Both the position numbers and the translations under genes were made by a program. From a bacterium (GTDB lineage Bacteria; UBP14; UBA6098; B30-G16), in the NCBI GenBank assembly GCA_027007865.1, contig JALTEE010000350.1, positions 1-6,611 on the forward strand: a DNA stretch of 6,611 nt, written 5' to 3'. This document shows positions 1-6,611 of the stretch, piece after piece (position 1 is the first letter of the stretch; each line of letters begins with the position of its first letter). The notes under the pieces were generated by a model. That model was not told the origin of the DNA, did no database searches, and worked only from the letters and a program-made list of their open reading frames with translations.

Positions 1-171
1 AGCGAACAGAATGTGTCTCGATCAGTTTAGAATGGGGGCTATTCTGCTGATATGAAACGCTTCTGGATTCCTGTTTCCACGGGGATGAGATATTAAATTC
101 TGCCGTGGTGAGATACTAATAATCGGAGCAACAACAAGGAGCGACTTTGAGGCACGGCAAAGCGCAATGGT
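1..171. other. Non-coding end region, no gene seen
   Basis: All three plus frames hit a stop by position 55 (at 28-30, 53-55 and 48-50), so only the tail of a plus-strand gene entering from the left could be here. On the minus strand there is no ATG, and the GTG-initiated frames run only 14-20 codons. A 6-bp inverted repeat (CCACGG 77-82, CCGTGG 103-108) and a short direct repeat are the only structure I see. Confidence 0.5.
86..119. repeat. Short direct repeat, two 11-bp copies
   Basis: TGAGATATTAA (86-96) and TGAGATACTAA (109-119) differ at one base and are offset by 23 bp, about two helical turns. They lie in non-coding sequence. The spacing would suit a dimeric DNA-binding protein, but with only two short AT-rich copies chance is a real possibility. 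Confidence 0.3.
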
Positions 172-195
172 CAAGCCGAAGGCTTGCTATTTTTT
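172..195 (+). terminator. Probable intrinsic terminator for plus-strand transcription arriving from the left
   Basis: CAAGCC (172-177) and GGCTTG (181-186) form a perfect 6-bp stem with a 3-nt GAA loop, followed after CTA by six T (190-195). On the plus strand this is terminator-like and implies a convergent gene left of the window. The hairpin abuts the stop codon of the PorU-like gene (187-189), and the T-run is the complement of that gene's two final Lys codons. On the minus strand no T-run follows the hairpin, so it would be at best a weak terminator for the PorU-like transcript. Confidence 0.5.
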
Positions 196-3100
196 AACGA
201 TTTTCCCTCGCACAGTTTTCGTTTCTGTTTTGCCATTTGATGAGTGCAATTTTGCTTGCAAAACATATATATATGCGCCTCTTGCAACGAACTCGCCATT
301 GGATGCTCTGCCATTCCAATGCAGCCAATCGAACTCTTTATTCGTGGTTTTCGATGTGGAATAAATTTTCCGTCCTGCTATCGAAAATATTGTCAATGTG
401 ATATCTGCCTCTGTTCCGCTGCCTGCGAGTGAAAATGTTATATCGACTCCGTCATTTTGAAATGGGTTTGGATATGGCAGAACATTGCATATATCGCTGG
501 AACATTGTTTCAGTTCGAGGTCGATACATTTTTGCGAGGGATTTCCGAGATTGTCCCACGCTTGAACGCAAACTGTATGTCCTCCGTATGCGACATCTTC
601 GAATGTATATTTAACTACTGCTTGTGTGGGATTGTCGAGAACATAGGTTAAATTTTGGGAAACATCGACTCTGTTGAATTCATCGTCTAATTGAAGTGTG
701 ATACCGTGTCCGGGCGTTGTTCCCATATCGATTCCGTGAGAATCGGACAGCGCAATCTGCACGGGCAGCGAGCCATCCTGCGAACACACGGTTTCGCCAT
801 CGTTGAAATCTTCTGCATCGAATGTAATGTCGATTTCGGGACCCGTCGTATCGATGATGTCATTCGCAACAGATGGATTTGCGGGAATATCTGTAATAGC
901 ACTCGAAGCATTATAACAGTTTTCATCGCTGTATATATAAGCAATTATCTTGTATCCCGTGGTATCCGATAGGATTTTGGGAACGAAAATCGGCAGAGCA
1001 AATTCGCCGTTGGAGACAGAAGCGGCGCCGGCGAATAAAATTTTCCCCGGATGGGCATAATCGCAACTCGCATCTATTATCGGCGAATCATAATGCTTGT
1101 ATATCAGGGGACCTTGAAGAAACAGCATCGCAGTTCCATCCACAGTATCGTCGGCGGTTCCCGAAACTTGAAGCCATATTCCGGGTGTTATCGTGTCCGG
1201 TTGCACATCGAGCGAAATGTTTCTATATGGATATGCGAGAGTGAGCGCCGGGTCGCCAAACAAAATGTATTGACTGTCGTGGCTTGGATACAATCCATTT
1301 CTCGCGGAAATCATTGCGCCTGCAATCGGCATCGGTTCGTCGGCGAAAATGTTTTGCGCAAGGCGTCTGTTCATATTTTGGTTCGATGTCGGCGATGAGC
1401 CCGATGTAGCGGAAATCGCAGCGATAGCACCATTATCGGGTTCTCGAAGCAATAATTCAGAAATACACTCCTTTCCACCTATTCTAAAAAATTCGCCGAC
1501 ATAACAAGAAAAAGAGGACATTAAAGGCAATTTTTTCCCACACTGCCATCGAGTCATATCACCGGGAAAGTTGAGCAGATGTTCGTGTGCCCAGAGATGA
1601 TAGTTCCCGTGTCCAATCCAATTGACCCACACGCCACTCGAACGCATATAATTCATCAGAGCATCTGTTGCTTCAGGCTTGCGCAGTGTGGATGTCCGCG
1701 GATAATCGACAAGATAGACAGGGTCGAAAAATGCCTGCGGTGGAAGATAGTTAACAGCGATGTCGCTATTGTTGCAAGTATATGAAAGATTATCCACACG
1801 ACCATCGTCTCGGTATTCATCGTCAGCGGTTAATATCGTATTTATCCGCCATTTCCCGAACGGAGCACAATTGCTGTAATCTATAGTTTTGGCAATAATG
1901 TCTTCGAGTTCGGTCTGTGTTCGTGCTGGCAAGCGCCCCGACATCATTTCCAGCGTAACACCGCTATCCTCGAATGTCGAGAAAAATGCATCTGTGAAAT
2001 GGCTCGCTAACATCGCCGGTGGGAAATATATTTTGCTGTCCGTGATAACATGTTTATAATCGTAGTGCCCATCTCCGATGAAGACAGCATACTGCGGTTT
2101 TGGTTCGTCGGCGCGATTGTATATGTAGCATAAGAAGTTCCTGATTGCTGTCGGGTCGTATCTGCCAAAGCCGAACTGTGTCATAATATCTTCGATATTA
2201 TAAATTTTGACATCGAGACCATTGCTTTCCTGAAAATCTGCGAGATTAGATGGGTCGAGCGATTTCGGTGCAAGAATAATGTAATCCGTTTGCGTCTGCG
2301 GTTCGTCCCAGAGCGAAAAATCGTTCAAGACCTGCGGCGATGGAAGTTGCGTAATCGTCCCGCTCGAGCCGGATTCGAACACAAAATATTCTCGTTGCGG
2401 ATATGTATCGTCGAAGTAAAAATTTTCGCCGATTTCGCCTGTTGCGAGCCATCTTATATCGGGATAGTTCGTAACATCGATTACCATCGGCTCGTCGAAA
2501 TCGGACAGGTCGAAGCGCACAGGATTTTCATTTGACGGCACAGGCGACAAAGTATCTGTGAGAAAATGCAAGATGCCGTCCTGCGGCATAAGTTCTATTA
2601 AATAGCGCATTTCAGCATATCGGAAAAACACGGTGTCGCTGTATTGAAATGTGATTATATTCGAGCCGGGCACGAACGAATTGACGCCGTTTGTCCACGC
2701 TTCCGAACAGGAATAGGAAGCGCTATTACAATCGATAGCAATGCAATTACTGCTCGGGTTGGCGCGAATGAATCCATTTGGAAATCTCTCCGTGCTGATT
2801 CTCGGGTCGGAAACGAACAGCGCAGTCTGCGATTCGATGCGCTGCCAATACCAAATTTTATCTTCTTCATCAAAAAACAGGTCTTCGCCAATGTGAGAAA
2901 ATGTCCATCCGAAATTCCGTTCTTCCGCCGCACCGACAACCGATATTTCTGCGCTTCTTTTTGCTGGTTCGGAAAAATCGCCACCGATTGCAATCCAAAC
3001 CGATGTGGAATCGCAATACGGGCTCTGATACCAAATCGGGTCGCCAGCCGATGCTGTCCACGGCTCCGGGTCGGGAATATAAACAAGCAGAGTATCCGAA

Positions 3101-4050
3101 TTATCAAAGGTTTCATCGCCATTGCCAATTGAAATGAGCGAAATCTCTTCGAGCGTCGGCATATCATCTATTTCAAGAGATAATATCCCAACTCCGTATG
3201 TAAAAACACGGATTTCCGCGGGGTTCACATTGTTCGGGTCGAGTCCTGCATCTTCGAGCCACTGCGATGTAATTGCGAAAACGCCTCCGCTGTGCACAGC
3301 AGAGCGATACCAAACATCTGATGGTGCAAACGGATTGTCGGGAATATTTACAATTGTCCGCTGCCGACGCATATTCTTTGCCTGCTGGTAATTGATGAGC
3401 ATATTTTTAAAAACCTTTTCAAAATCGCCCTCATCGACAAATTTGCCACTTGCGTCGAAGGAAATATGTATCTTCACTTCCTTCGCAAAGTTTAAATATC
3501 CATTTTGCGGCTCATATTTTACTGGTGTGATAATAATTCTCCCCAATCTCTGCGAGCGCAAAAATCCACTATCTTCAAATCGCACAGGATCTTGCGGATA
3601 ATTCCCTTTCGCTCGATAAATTCTGCTCGATGGTGCAATAGGAACATTTTCAATCTCGCCGTTTTCCCAGAATGCCGAATCGGCAGGCATTATCGGGTAA
3701 TCTAATCTGTGTGTTTCGCCCCATACGATATCGTAGTCGAATTTGACATCGCCATTTGCGGGAAGTCCGAGGACGAAAACATACACGGGCAAAAGAGGTT
3801 CGCCAGGAGTAGTTGTCCATTGCGCATCGGGCAGAGAAAGCAGCGTAAAATCGCCAAAAGATGTAGAAATATTCTGCGTGGAAAAATTCTCGATATTTGA
3901 TGGTGAGAAACTTATCTCGACACCGGAATTGCTCGTGGATATATCGAGTCTATCGGACTCGGCGGCGGATAAAGATATTACCGCGCAAAAGATAATCGCT
4001 GATAAAATTATTCGGAACACCGCTATACCTCGCTGTTTAAAAGCCAACAT
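187..4050 (-). CDS. PorU-like C25 (gingipain-family) cysteine peptidase with FlgD-like C-terminal domain
   Basis: Secreted peptidase of 1287 residues from the ATG at 4050. Seen in order: signal peptide (basic start, hydrophobic stretch ending SLSA, about residues 1-31); gingipain-type propeptide (about 69-199, with GEPLLPVYVF and later RSQRLGRIIITP); an unassigned region (200-587); C25 catalytic domain (about 588-939) with TDYIILAP, FIGDGHYDY and SGRLPARTQTE, catalytic His814 in IGHGN and Cys849 in SSFSCYVGEF, closing with LFGDPALTL; beta-rich segments; an Ig-like stretch (about 1075-1180) with LSDSHGID and GHGITLQLDD; and a YPNPF domain (1192-1287). The His-Cys spacing of 35 is close to the 33 in gingipain RgpB. 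The stretch after the catalytic domain matches what I recall of PorU, the T9SS sortase that cleaves cargo C-terminal domains, and the PorV/PorQ-like neighbour supports that role. It could instead be a secreted gingipain-like protease that is itself cargo. No Shine-Dalgarno site precedes the start. C25 membership is near certain; the PorU role is inferred. Confidence 0.93.
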   Translation of the reverse strand: MLAFKQRGIAVFRIILSAIIFCAVISLSAAESDRLDISTSNSGVEISFSPSNIENFSTQNISTSFGDFTLLSLPDAQWTTTPGEPLLPVYVFVLGLPANGDVKFDYDIVWGETHRLDYPIMPADSAFWENGEIENVPIAPSSRIYRAKGNYPQDPVRFEDSGFLRSQRLGRIIITPVKYEPQNGYLNFAKEVKIHISFDASGKFVDEGDFEKVFKNMLINYQQAKNMRRQRTIVNIPDNPFAPSDVWYRSAVHSGGVFAITSQWLEDAGLDPNNVNPAEIRVFTYGVGILSLEIDDMPTLEEISLISIGNGDETFDNSDTLLVYIPDPEPWTASAGDPIWYQSPYCDSTSVWIAIGGDFSEPAKRSAEISVVGAAEERNFGWTFSHIGEDLFFDEEDKIWYWQRIESQTALFVSDPRISTERFPNGFIRANPSSNCIAIDCNSASYSCSEAWTNGVNSFVPGSNIITFQYSDTVFFRYAEMRYLIELMPQDGILHFLTDTLSPVPSNENPVRFDLSDFDEPMVIDVTNYPDIRWLATGEIGENFYFDDTYPQREYFVFESGSSGTITQLPSPQVLNDFSLWDEPQTQTDYIILAPKSLDPSNLADFQESNGLDVKIYNIEDIMTQFGFGRYDPTAIRNFLCYIYNRADEPKPQYAVFIGDGHYDYKHVITDSKIYFPPAMLASHFTDAFFSTFEDSGVTLEMMSGRLPARTQTELEDIIAKTIDYSNCAPFGKWRINTILTADDEYRDDGRVDNLSYTCNNSDIAVNYLPPQAFFDPVYLVDYPRTSTLRKPEATDALMNYMRSSGVWVNWIGHGNYHLWAHEHLLNFPGDMTRWQCGKKLPLMSSFSCYVGEFFRIGGKECISELLLREPDNGAIAAISATSGSSPTSNQNMNRRLAQNIFADEPMPIAGAMISARNGLYPSHDSQYILFGDPALTLAYPYRNISLDVQPDTITPGIWLQVSGTADDTVDGTAMLFLQGPLIYKHYDSPIIDASCDYAHPGKILFAGAASVSNGEFALPIFVPKILSDTTGYKIIAYIYSDENCYNASSAITDIPANPSVANDIIDTTGPEIDITFDAEDFNDGETVCSQDGSLPVQIALSDSHGIDMGTTPGHGITLQLDDEFNRVDVSQNLTYVLDNPTQAVVKYTFEDVAYGGHTVCVQAWDNLGNPSQKCIDLELKQCSSDICNVLPYPNPFQNDGVDITFSLAGSGTEADITLTIFSIAGRKIYSTSKTTNKEFDWLHWNGRASNGEFVARGAYIYVLQAKLHSSNGKTETKTVRGKIVKK

Positions 4051-4081
4051 AATTTTAATAATTGTTATCGGTGCTCCAAAT

Positions 4082-4111
4082 AAAAAACCCCCTAGCAATT
4101 ATTTTAGGGGG
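4082..4111 (-). terminator. Rho-independent terminator between the PorV/PorQ-like and PorU-like genes
   Basis: Read on the minus strand, CCCCCTA (4111-4105) pairs perfectly with TAGGGGG (4094-4088) across a 10-nt loop, followed at once by six T (4087-4082). The 7-bp stem has five G-C pairs. The polarity is clear: on the plus strand the hairpin is followed by A's. It lies 41 bp past the PorV/PorQ-like stop and 31 bp before the PorU-like ATG, so it should end or attenuate transcripts from the upstream gene. Confidence 0.8.
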
Positions 4112-4129
4112 GAAAAATGCTTTTGGCAA
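4101..4129 (-). promoter_or_regulatory. Candidate sigma70-like promoter for the PorU-like gene
   Basis: On the minus strand TTGCCA (4129-4124, 5 of 6 to TTGACA) is followed by a 17-nt spacer and TAAAAT (4106-4101, 5 of 6 to TATAAT). Transcription would begin near 4094, giving a leader of about 44 nt to the ATG at 4050. The start point falls after the first arm of the terminator hairpin, so transcripts begun here would not form it. Caveats: the surroundings are AT-rich, and Bacteroidota-type sigma factors use a different consensus (TTTG / TAnnTTTG), so the match may be chance. Confidence 0.4.
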
Positions 4130-4151
4130 GAAATTTTTTAAAAATTTTATC

Positions 4152-5108
4152 TCAATCGAAAGTGTTCCACGAGAAAGAAGATGACAGGCCGAATCCTCGA
4201 ATTGCTTCGATATATTGGATAGAATATGATATTTCGAGAGGAATTCCGATTTTGTAATAGATAACGCCTCCGCCTGCGATACGCATTTCATCGTTTGCGG
4301 CGGGTGTTCCTGTCGAGAAATCGATTCCTGCGCGAAATCCCGCCCAATCGGTTGCGAGGAATTGTCCGCCGATACGCCAGCGAACTCTGCCGATGGATTT
4401 CTCTTCTGCCGATACCTCGACCCAGTGCGATTCGCAAAATTCCAGACCGATACCGGCAACGACAGCAGCCTGCATATCGGATGTCGAATTATCGCTCCAT
4501 TTCATTCGACCAACTGCATTGCGAAGCAGTAATCCTCCGCGAAGAACACCGTATCTGCTGGAAAATCCGATATTCAATGTATATCCATCGCCGGCGTTCA
4601 CCAAACCATTTTTCTGCATTAAAATTTCTCCGCTGCCGCCAAATGAAACTTTCCAAAGTGAAGTCCCACACATTTTGAGTTTTTTATCGCTATCCATTCC
4701 ATAAGATACACCAAATCCGACCGCAGTATATCCATAGGTTAATGTGCTCGTAGGATTTCCGATATCGTCTCGCCCCTGAATTTCGCCAGCGGAATGCTGC
4801 AGCATACCCGCAGCAAACCTGAATCGCTGCCATCGAAACACGCCGGCAGCGCCGTAGCGCATATCCGACATCGGTAATCTTTCCACGGAAACTTGAGCGG
4901 AATATTTGTATAATCCATCGAGATTTGCGGGATTCCAGAATAACGCAGCAGGTTCGGGGTCGTAAGTTATGCAGGCGTTTCCAAATGCCACAGACGAAGC
5001 CATCGGTGGAAGTTCGAGAAAAGGAGCAGCATATCCGCCACTGGCGGACGAAAGAGCGATTACCGGCATCAAAAGTAAGATTGCGTATATGTTGAATTGC
5101 ATTTTCAT
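4152..5108 (-). CDS. PorV/PorQ-family outer-membrane beta-barrel protein
   Basis: Predicted outer-membrane barrel of 318 residues. It starts with a signal peptide (hydrophobic core IYAILLLMPVIALSSA, about residues 7-22). The family hallmark follows: FLELPPMASSVAFGNA (30-45) and DPEPAALFWNPANL (50-63), the short segment where PorV/PorQ proteins carry an asparagine-proline after an aromatic. The rest is alternating hydrophobic and glycine/aromatic strands, as expected for a FadL-like barrel, ending GLSSSFSWNTFD. In T9SS, PorV binds the C-terminal domain of exported cargo and delivers it to the sortase PorU; PorQ sits with PorZ in the same attachment complex. The length is closer to PorQ (about 330) than PorV (about 390), so I leave it at family level. 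Two in-frame ATGs lie 6 nt apart (5108 and 5102); the AAGAAG upstream is better spaced (7 nt) for the second. The gene lies 70 bp after the papain-like gene with no terminator between, and is separated from the C25 gene by a terminator. Confidence 0.85.
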   Translation of the reverse strand: MKMQFNIYAILLLMPVIALSSASGGYAAPFLELPPMASSVAFGNACITYDPEPAALFWNPANLDGLYKYSAQVSVERLPMSDMRYGAAGVFRWQRFRFAAGMLQHSAGEIQGRDDIGNPTSTLTYGYTAVGFGVSYGMDSDKKLKMCGTSLWKVSFGGSGEILMQKNGLVNAGDGYTLNIGFSSRYGVLRGGLLLRNAVGRMKWSDNSTSDMQAAVVAGIGLEFCESHWVEVSAEEKSIGRVRWRIGGQFLATDWAGFRAGIDFSTGTPAANDEMRIAGGGVIYYKIGIPLEISYSIQYIEAIRGFGLSSSFSWNTFD

Positions 5109-5154
5109 TCTTCTTATTATAGAATATTGTCTTTTCTCTGTGTTTTCCCGAGCA

Positions 5155-5170
5155 AACTCTTAACTCTTAA
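5155..5170. repeat. Heptamer tandem repeat in the papain/PorV-like gap
   Basis: The unit AACTCTT occurs twice in tandem (5155-5161, 5162-5168) and is followed by AA. It lies 9 bp beyond the papain-like stop, in the 70-bp gap before the PorV/PorQ-like gene. The gap contains no hairpin with a T-run, so nothing here should stop read-through between the two genes. The repeat has no evident function. Confidence 0.35.
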
Positions 5171-5178
5171 CCTAAAAC

Positions 5179-6611
5179 TTAGAACCGCACAATTATTTTT
5201 GACACACCATATTCTCCCGCAGCATTATCGACCACGATAAAATATAGTCCGGGCACTGCTGTTCTTCCGTCTGCGGTTTTGCCATCCCAAAAAATATCGT
5301 AAATTCCAGTAGAATAATATTGCGATGAAACTAATTCATCTACGAGATTGTATCCAGCATCGTATATTTTTGCATCGACATAGCCTTCCTTGCAAATTTT
5401 GAACGAAACCGTTGCTTGCGAGCCACTTTTGGGATTGAATGGATTCGGATAGACGATAAGATTGTCGTTCGACAAGCATTCTGTCGCTGCTGCGGTTGTT
5501 TCTGCGCATTCCCATTCGATTGTCATCGGCGCATCCACCGCTTCGGTGAAAGAATATCCGTCTCCGCTACTCGTTTCCGTCGTGTCGATTAAATATTTTG
5601 TCCATCGCCAGTTTTCAATGATATACCAATTATTCGATTTCGAGAAGAACTGCGATGTTTCGATGGTTTGCGGAGTGGATGAAATGTCCCAGAACGATGT
5701 GTCGCTTTTGATAAGAAATCCCGAAATTGTCCAGTTCTGAACGATTTTTGCGGTTACCGCATCGGTGATAAAAAGATAGCCATCTGCCCAAACAGGTTTC
5801 GGAGCGGATGGCAATAGACAATCATAGCCGATTTTTACATACCCATCAGCACCAAATTCATTGCCCCAACTGTTCTTGAAGATAAAACATCTTTGTGCAT
5901 CGTTCCAGCCAACGCAGAGCATTGCGTGATAGCCGACGATGCTATCGGATGGATCGGATGTGTCGGGAGACCAGACATAGTCATCGGAAACTTCACCGAG
6001 TGTCCAGAAAGAATAGTAAATTGCTATCGTGAAGAACATCGGAGTATGGAAAACTGCGCTTTTCACATCGCTCAAACTGTAATTCGCATCGATAATCTGC
6101 GCTCTCATTCCATAATTGTGTTTAAAACCCGCTTCGTCACAAATGTCCTCACAGGGAAGCCAATATAATGTGTCCTGTGTTGTATCGTATGGAAAGCATT
6201 CCTCATCAACGAGACCGATGCTTTTGAAATATGATATAGGGAAATTTCCACCGTAGCATCCGCTATATGTTGTATCACAGGAGACAAGTTCTTGTTCGGC
6301 AAGGTCGATTGGCAGTTCGGATCGATTTGACAGGATTTTTATCGCGGCTTCGAGTTGACCTGTTGCAGCGAAAGCCCAGCAAGAACCGCAGGTGCCCTGA
6401 TTTTTGACTGCCGTAATCCAGTTTGTTCCATCGACATTGCGCCAATCGAAACTGTCGGGAAGAACCGCCACTCGATATCGCTGAGGAAGAGTTTTCAAAA
6501 TCTTATACTTTGGCGAAGGAGGGATATATTCCTTCATAACTGGTTGCTGCGAAGCGCTAACTATTGTCGAAGCGAAGATAAAAATGATAGATATAAAAAG
6601 CGCCTGAAAAT
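5179..6611 (-). CDS. Secreted papain-family (C1A) cysteine protease with FlgD-like/T9SS C-terminal domain, 5' end cut by window edge
   Basis: The frame is open from the stop at 5179 to the right edge, so the start lies outside the window. The first in-window Met is at 6537, but the 24 codons before it encode a signal-peptide core (ALFISIIFIFASTIVSA, then SQQPV), so that Met is internal. Numbering from it: papain domain about 26-258, with Gln47 and Cys53 in NQGTCGSCWAF, the EQELVSCD and CYGG motifs (82-97), His204 in GYHAMLCVGW and Asn222 in KNSWG, so the full catalytic set is present. Cysteines at 50, 87, 94 and 129 fit the conserved papain disulfides. Only about 30 residues separate signal peptide and catalytic domain, so the usual long inhibitor propeptide (I29) is absent. 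Residues 260-356 are an unassigned beta-rich linker ending near DAPMTIEWE. Residues 357-452 form a YPNPF-type C-terminal domain with WDGKTADGR and PGLYFIVV, probably a T9SS targeting or cell-surface module. It is a plausible cargo of the two downstream gene products. Confidence 0.95.
   Translation of the reverse strand, partial: FQALFISIIFIFASTIVSASQQPVMKEYIPPSPKYKILKTLPQRYRVAVLPDSFDWRNVDGTNWITAVKNQGTCGSCWAFAATGQLEAAIKILSNRSELPIDLAEQELVSCDTTYSGCYGGNFPISYFKSIGLVDEECFPYDTTQDTLYWLPCEDICDEAGFKHNYGMRAQIIDANYSLSDVKSAVFHTPMFFTIAIYYSFWTLGEVSDDYVWSPDTSDPSDSIVGYHAMLCVGWNDAQRCFIFKNSWGNEFGADGYVKIGYDCLLPSAPKPVWADGYLFITDAVTAKIVQNWTISGFLIKSDTSFWDISSTPQTIETSQFFSKSNNWYIIENWRWTKYLIDTTETSSGDGYSFTEAVDAPMTIEWECAETTAAATECLSNDNLIVYPNPFNPKSGSQATVSFKICKEGYVDAKIYDAGYNLVDELVSSQYYSTGIYDIFWDGKTADGRTAVPGLYFIVVDNAAGEYGVSKIIVRF

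Noticed and set aside
77..108. Inverted repeat CCACGG/CCGTGG as a terminator or operator
   Set aside because: The arms are 6 bp with a 20-nt spacer and no T-run on either strand; too weak to call.
187..480. FlgD-like domain as evidence of a flagellar hook-capping protein
   Set aside because: The similarity is to the Ig-like fold used by many secreted FCB proteins. Here it sits at the end of proteases, and no flagellar gene is present.
2644..3167. Overlapping open frames of 162 and 170 codons on the two strands inside the C25 gene
   Set aside because: They are Arg/Ile/Cys-rich with no recognisable domain and lie wholly within the clear C25 coding frame. They are by-products of its codon use.
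4055..4459. Minus-strand 134-codon frame across the 3' end of the PorV/PorQ-like gene and into the intergenic gap
   Set aside because: It runs out of frame through the PorV/PorQ-like gene and through the terminator hairpin, with no family resemblance.
5116..5121. Perfect TATAAT on the minus strand just before the PorV/PorQ-like gene
   Set aside because: It lies only 7 nt before the ATG, which would need a leaderless transcript, and the best -35 at normal spacing (AACACA) matches only 3 of 6. Co-transcription with the papain-like gene is simpler, though a leaderless promoter is not excluded.
1..6611. CRISPR arrays, tRNA or rRNA genes, insertion sequences
   Set aside because: No regularly spaced repeats, no RNA-gene-like segments in the gaps and no transposase frame; coding sequence fills nearly everything from 187 to the right edge.

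Overview
The window holds three genes, all read on the minus strand. In transcription order (right to left) they are an exported papain-family (C1A) cysteine protease cut off by the right edge, a PorV/PorQ-family outer-membrane beta-barrel protein, and a very large gingipain-type (C25) cysteine protease whose architecture matches PorU, the type IX secretion system (T9SS) sortase. Both proteases end in a roughly 95-residue FlgD-like/T9SS-type C-terminal domain that opens with a YPNPF motif.

Organism: AT-leaning sequence, weak or absent Shine-Dalgarno sites, exported proteins with YPNPF-type C-terminal domains, and a PorV/PorU pair all point to the Fibrobacterota-Chlorobiota-Bacteroidota (FCB) superphylum or a neighbouring candidate phylum such as Cloacimonadota, Marinimicrobia or WOR-3. 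I cannot place it more precisely. The three genes stop with TAA, TGA and TAG, which fits the standard bacterial code.

Layout: positions 1-171 show no gene. A hairpin plus T-run at 172-195 looks like a terminator for plus-strand transcription arriving from the left; its T-run is the last lysine codons of the C25 gene. The C25/PorU-like gene occupies 187-4050. Its frame stays open to 4098, but the extra 16 codons begin with a TTG inside a terminator hairpin, so I moved the start to the ATG at 4050. The gap 4051-4151 carries a minus-strand intrinsic terminator (4082-4111) overlapped by a plausible sigma70-like promoter (4101-4129), so the PorU-like gene may be insulated from the gene upstream. 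The PorV/PorQ-like gene is 4152-5108. A 70-bp gap without a terminator separates it from the papain-like gene (5179 to beyond 6611), whose frame runs through a signal peptide into the window edge.

Working model (inference): in known T9SS, PorV is the outer-membrane shuttle that binds cargo C-terminal domains, and PorU is the C25 sortase that removes the domain and attaches cargo to the surface. Here a candidate cargo protease, a PorV/PorQ-like shuttle and a PorU-like sortase lie side by side, forming a compact secretion-and-attachment module. The core T9SS genes (PorK/L/M/N, SprA/Sov) are not in this window, so a complete system is not shown.
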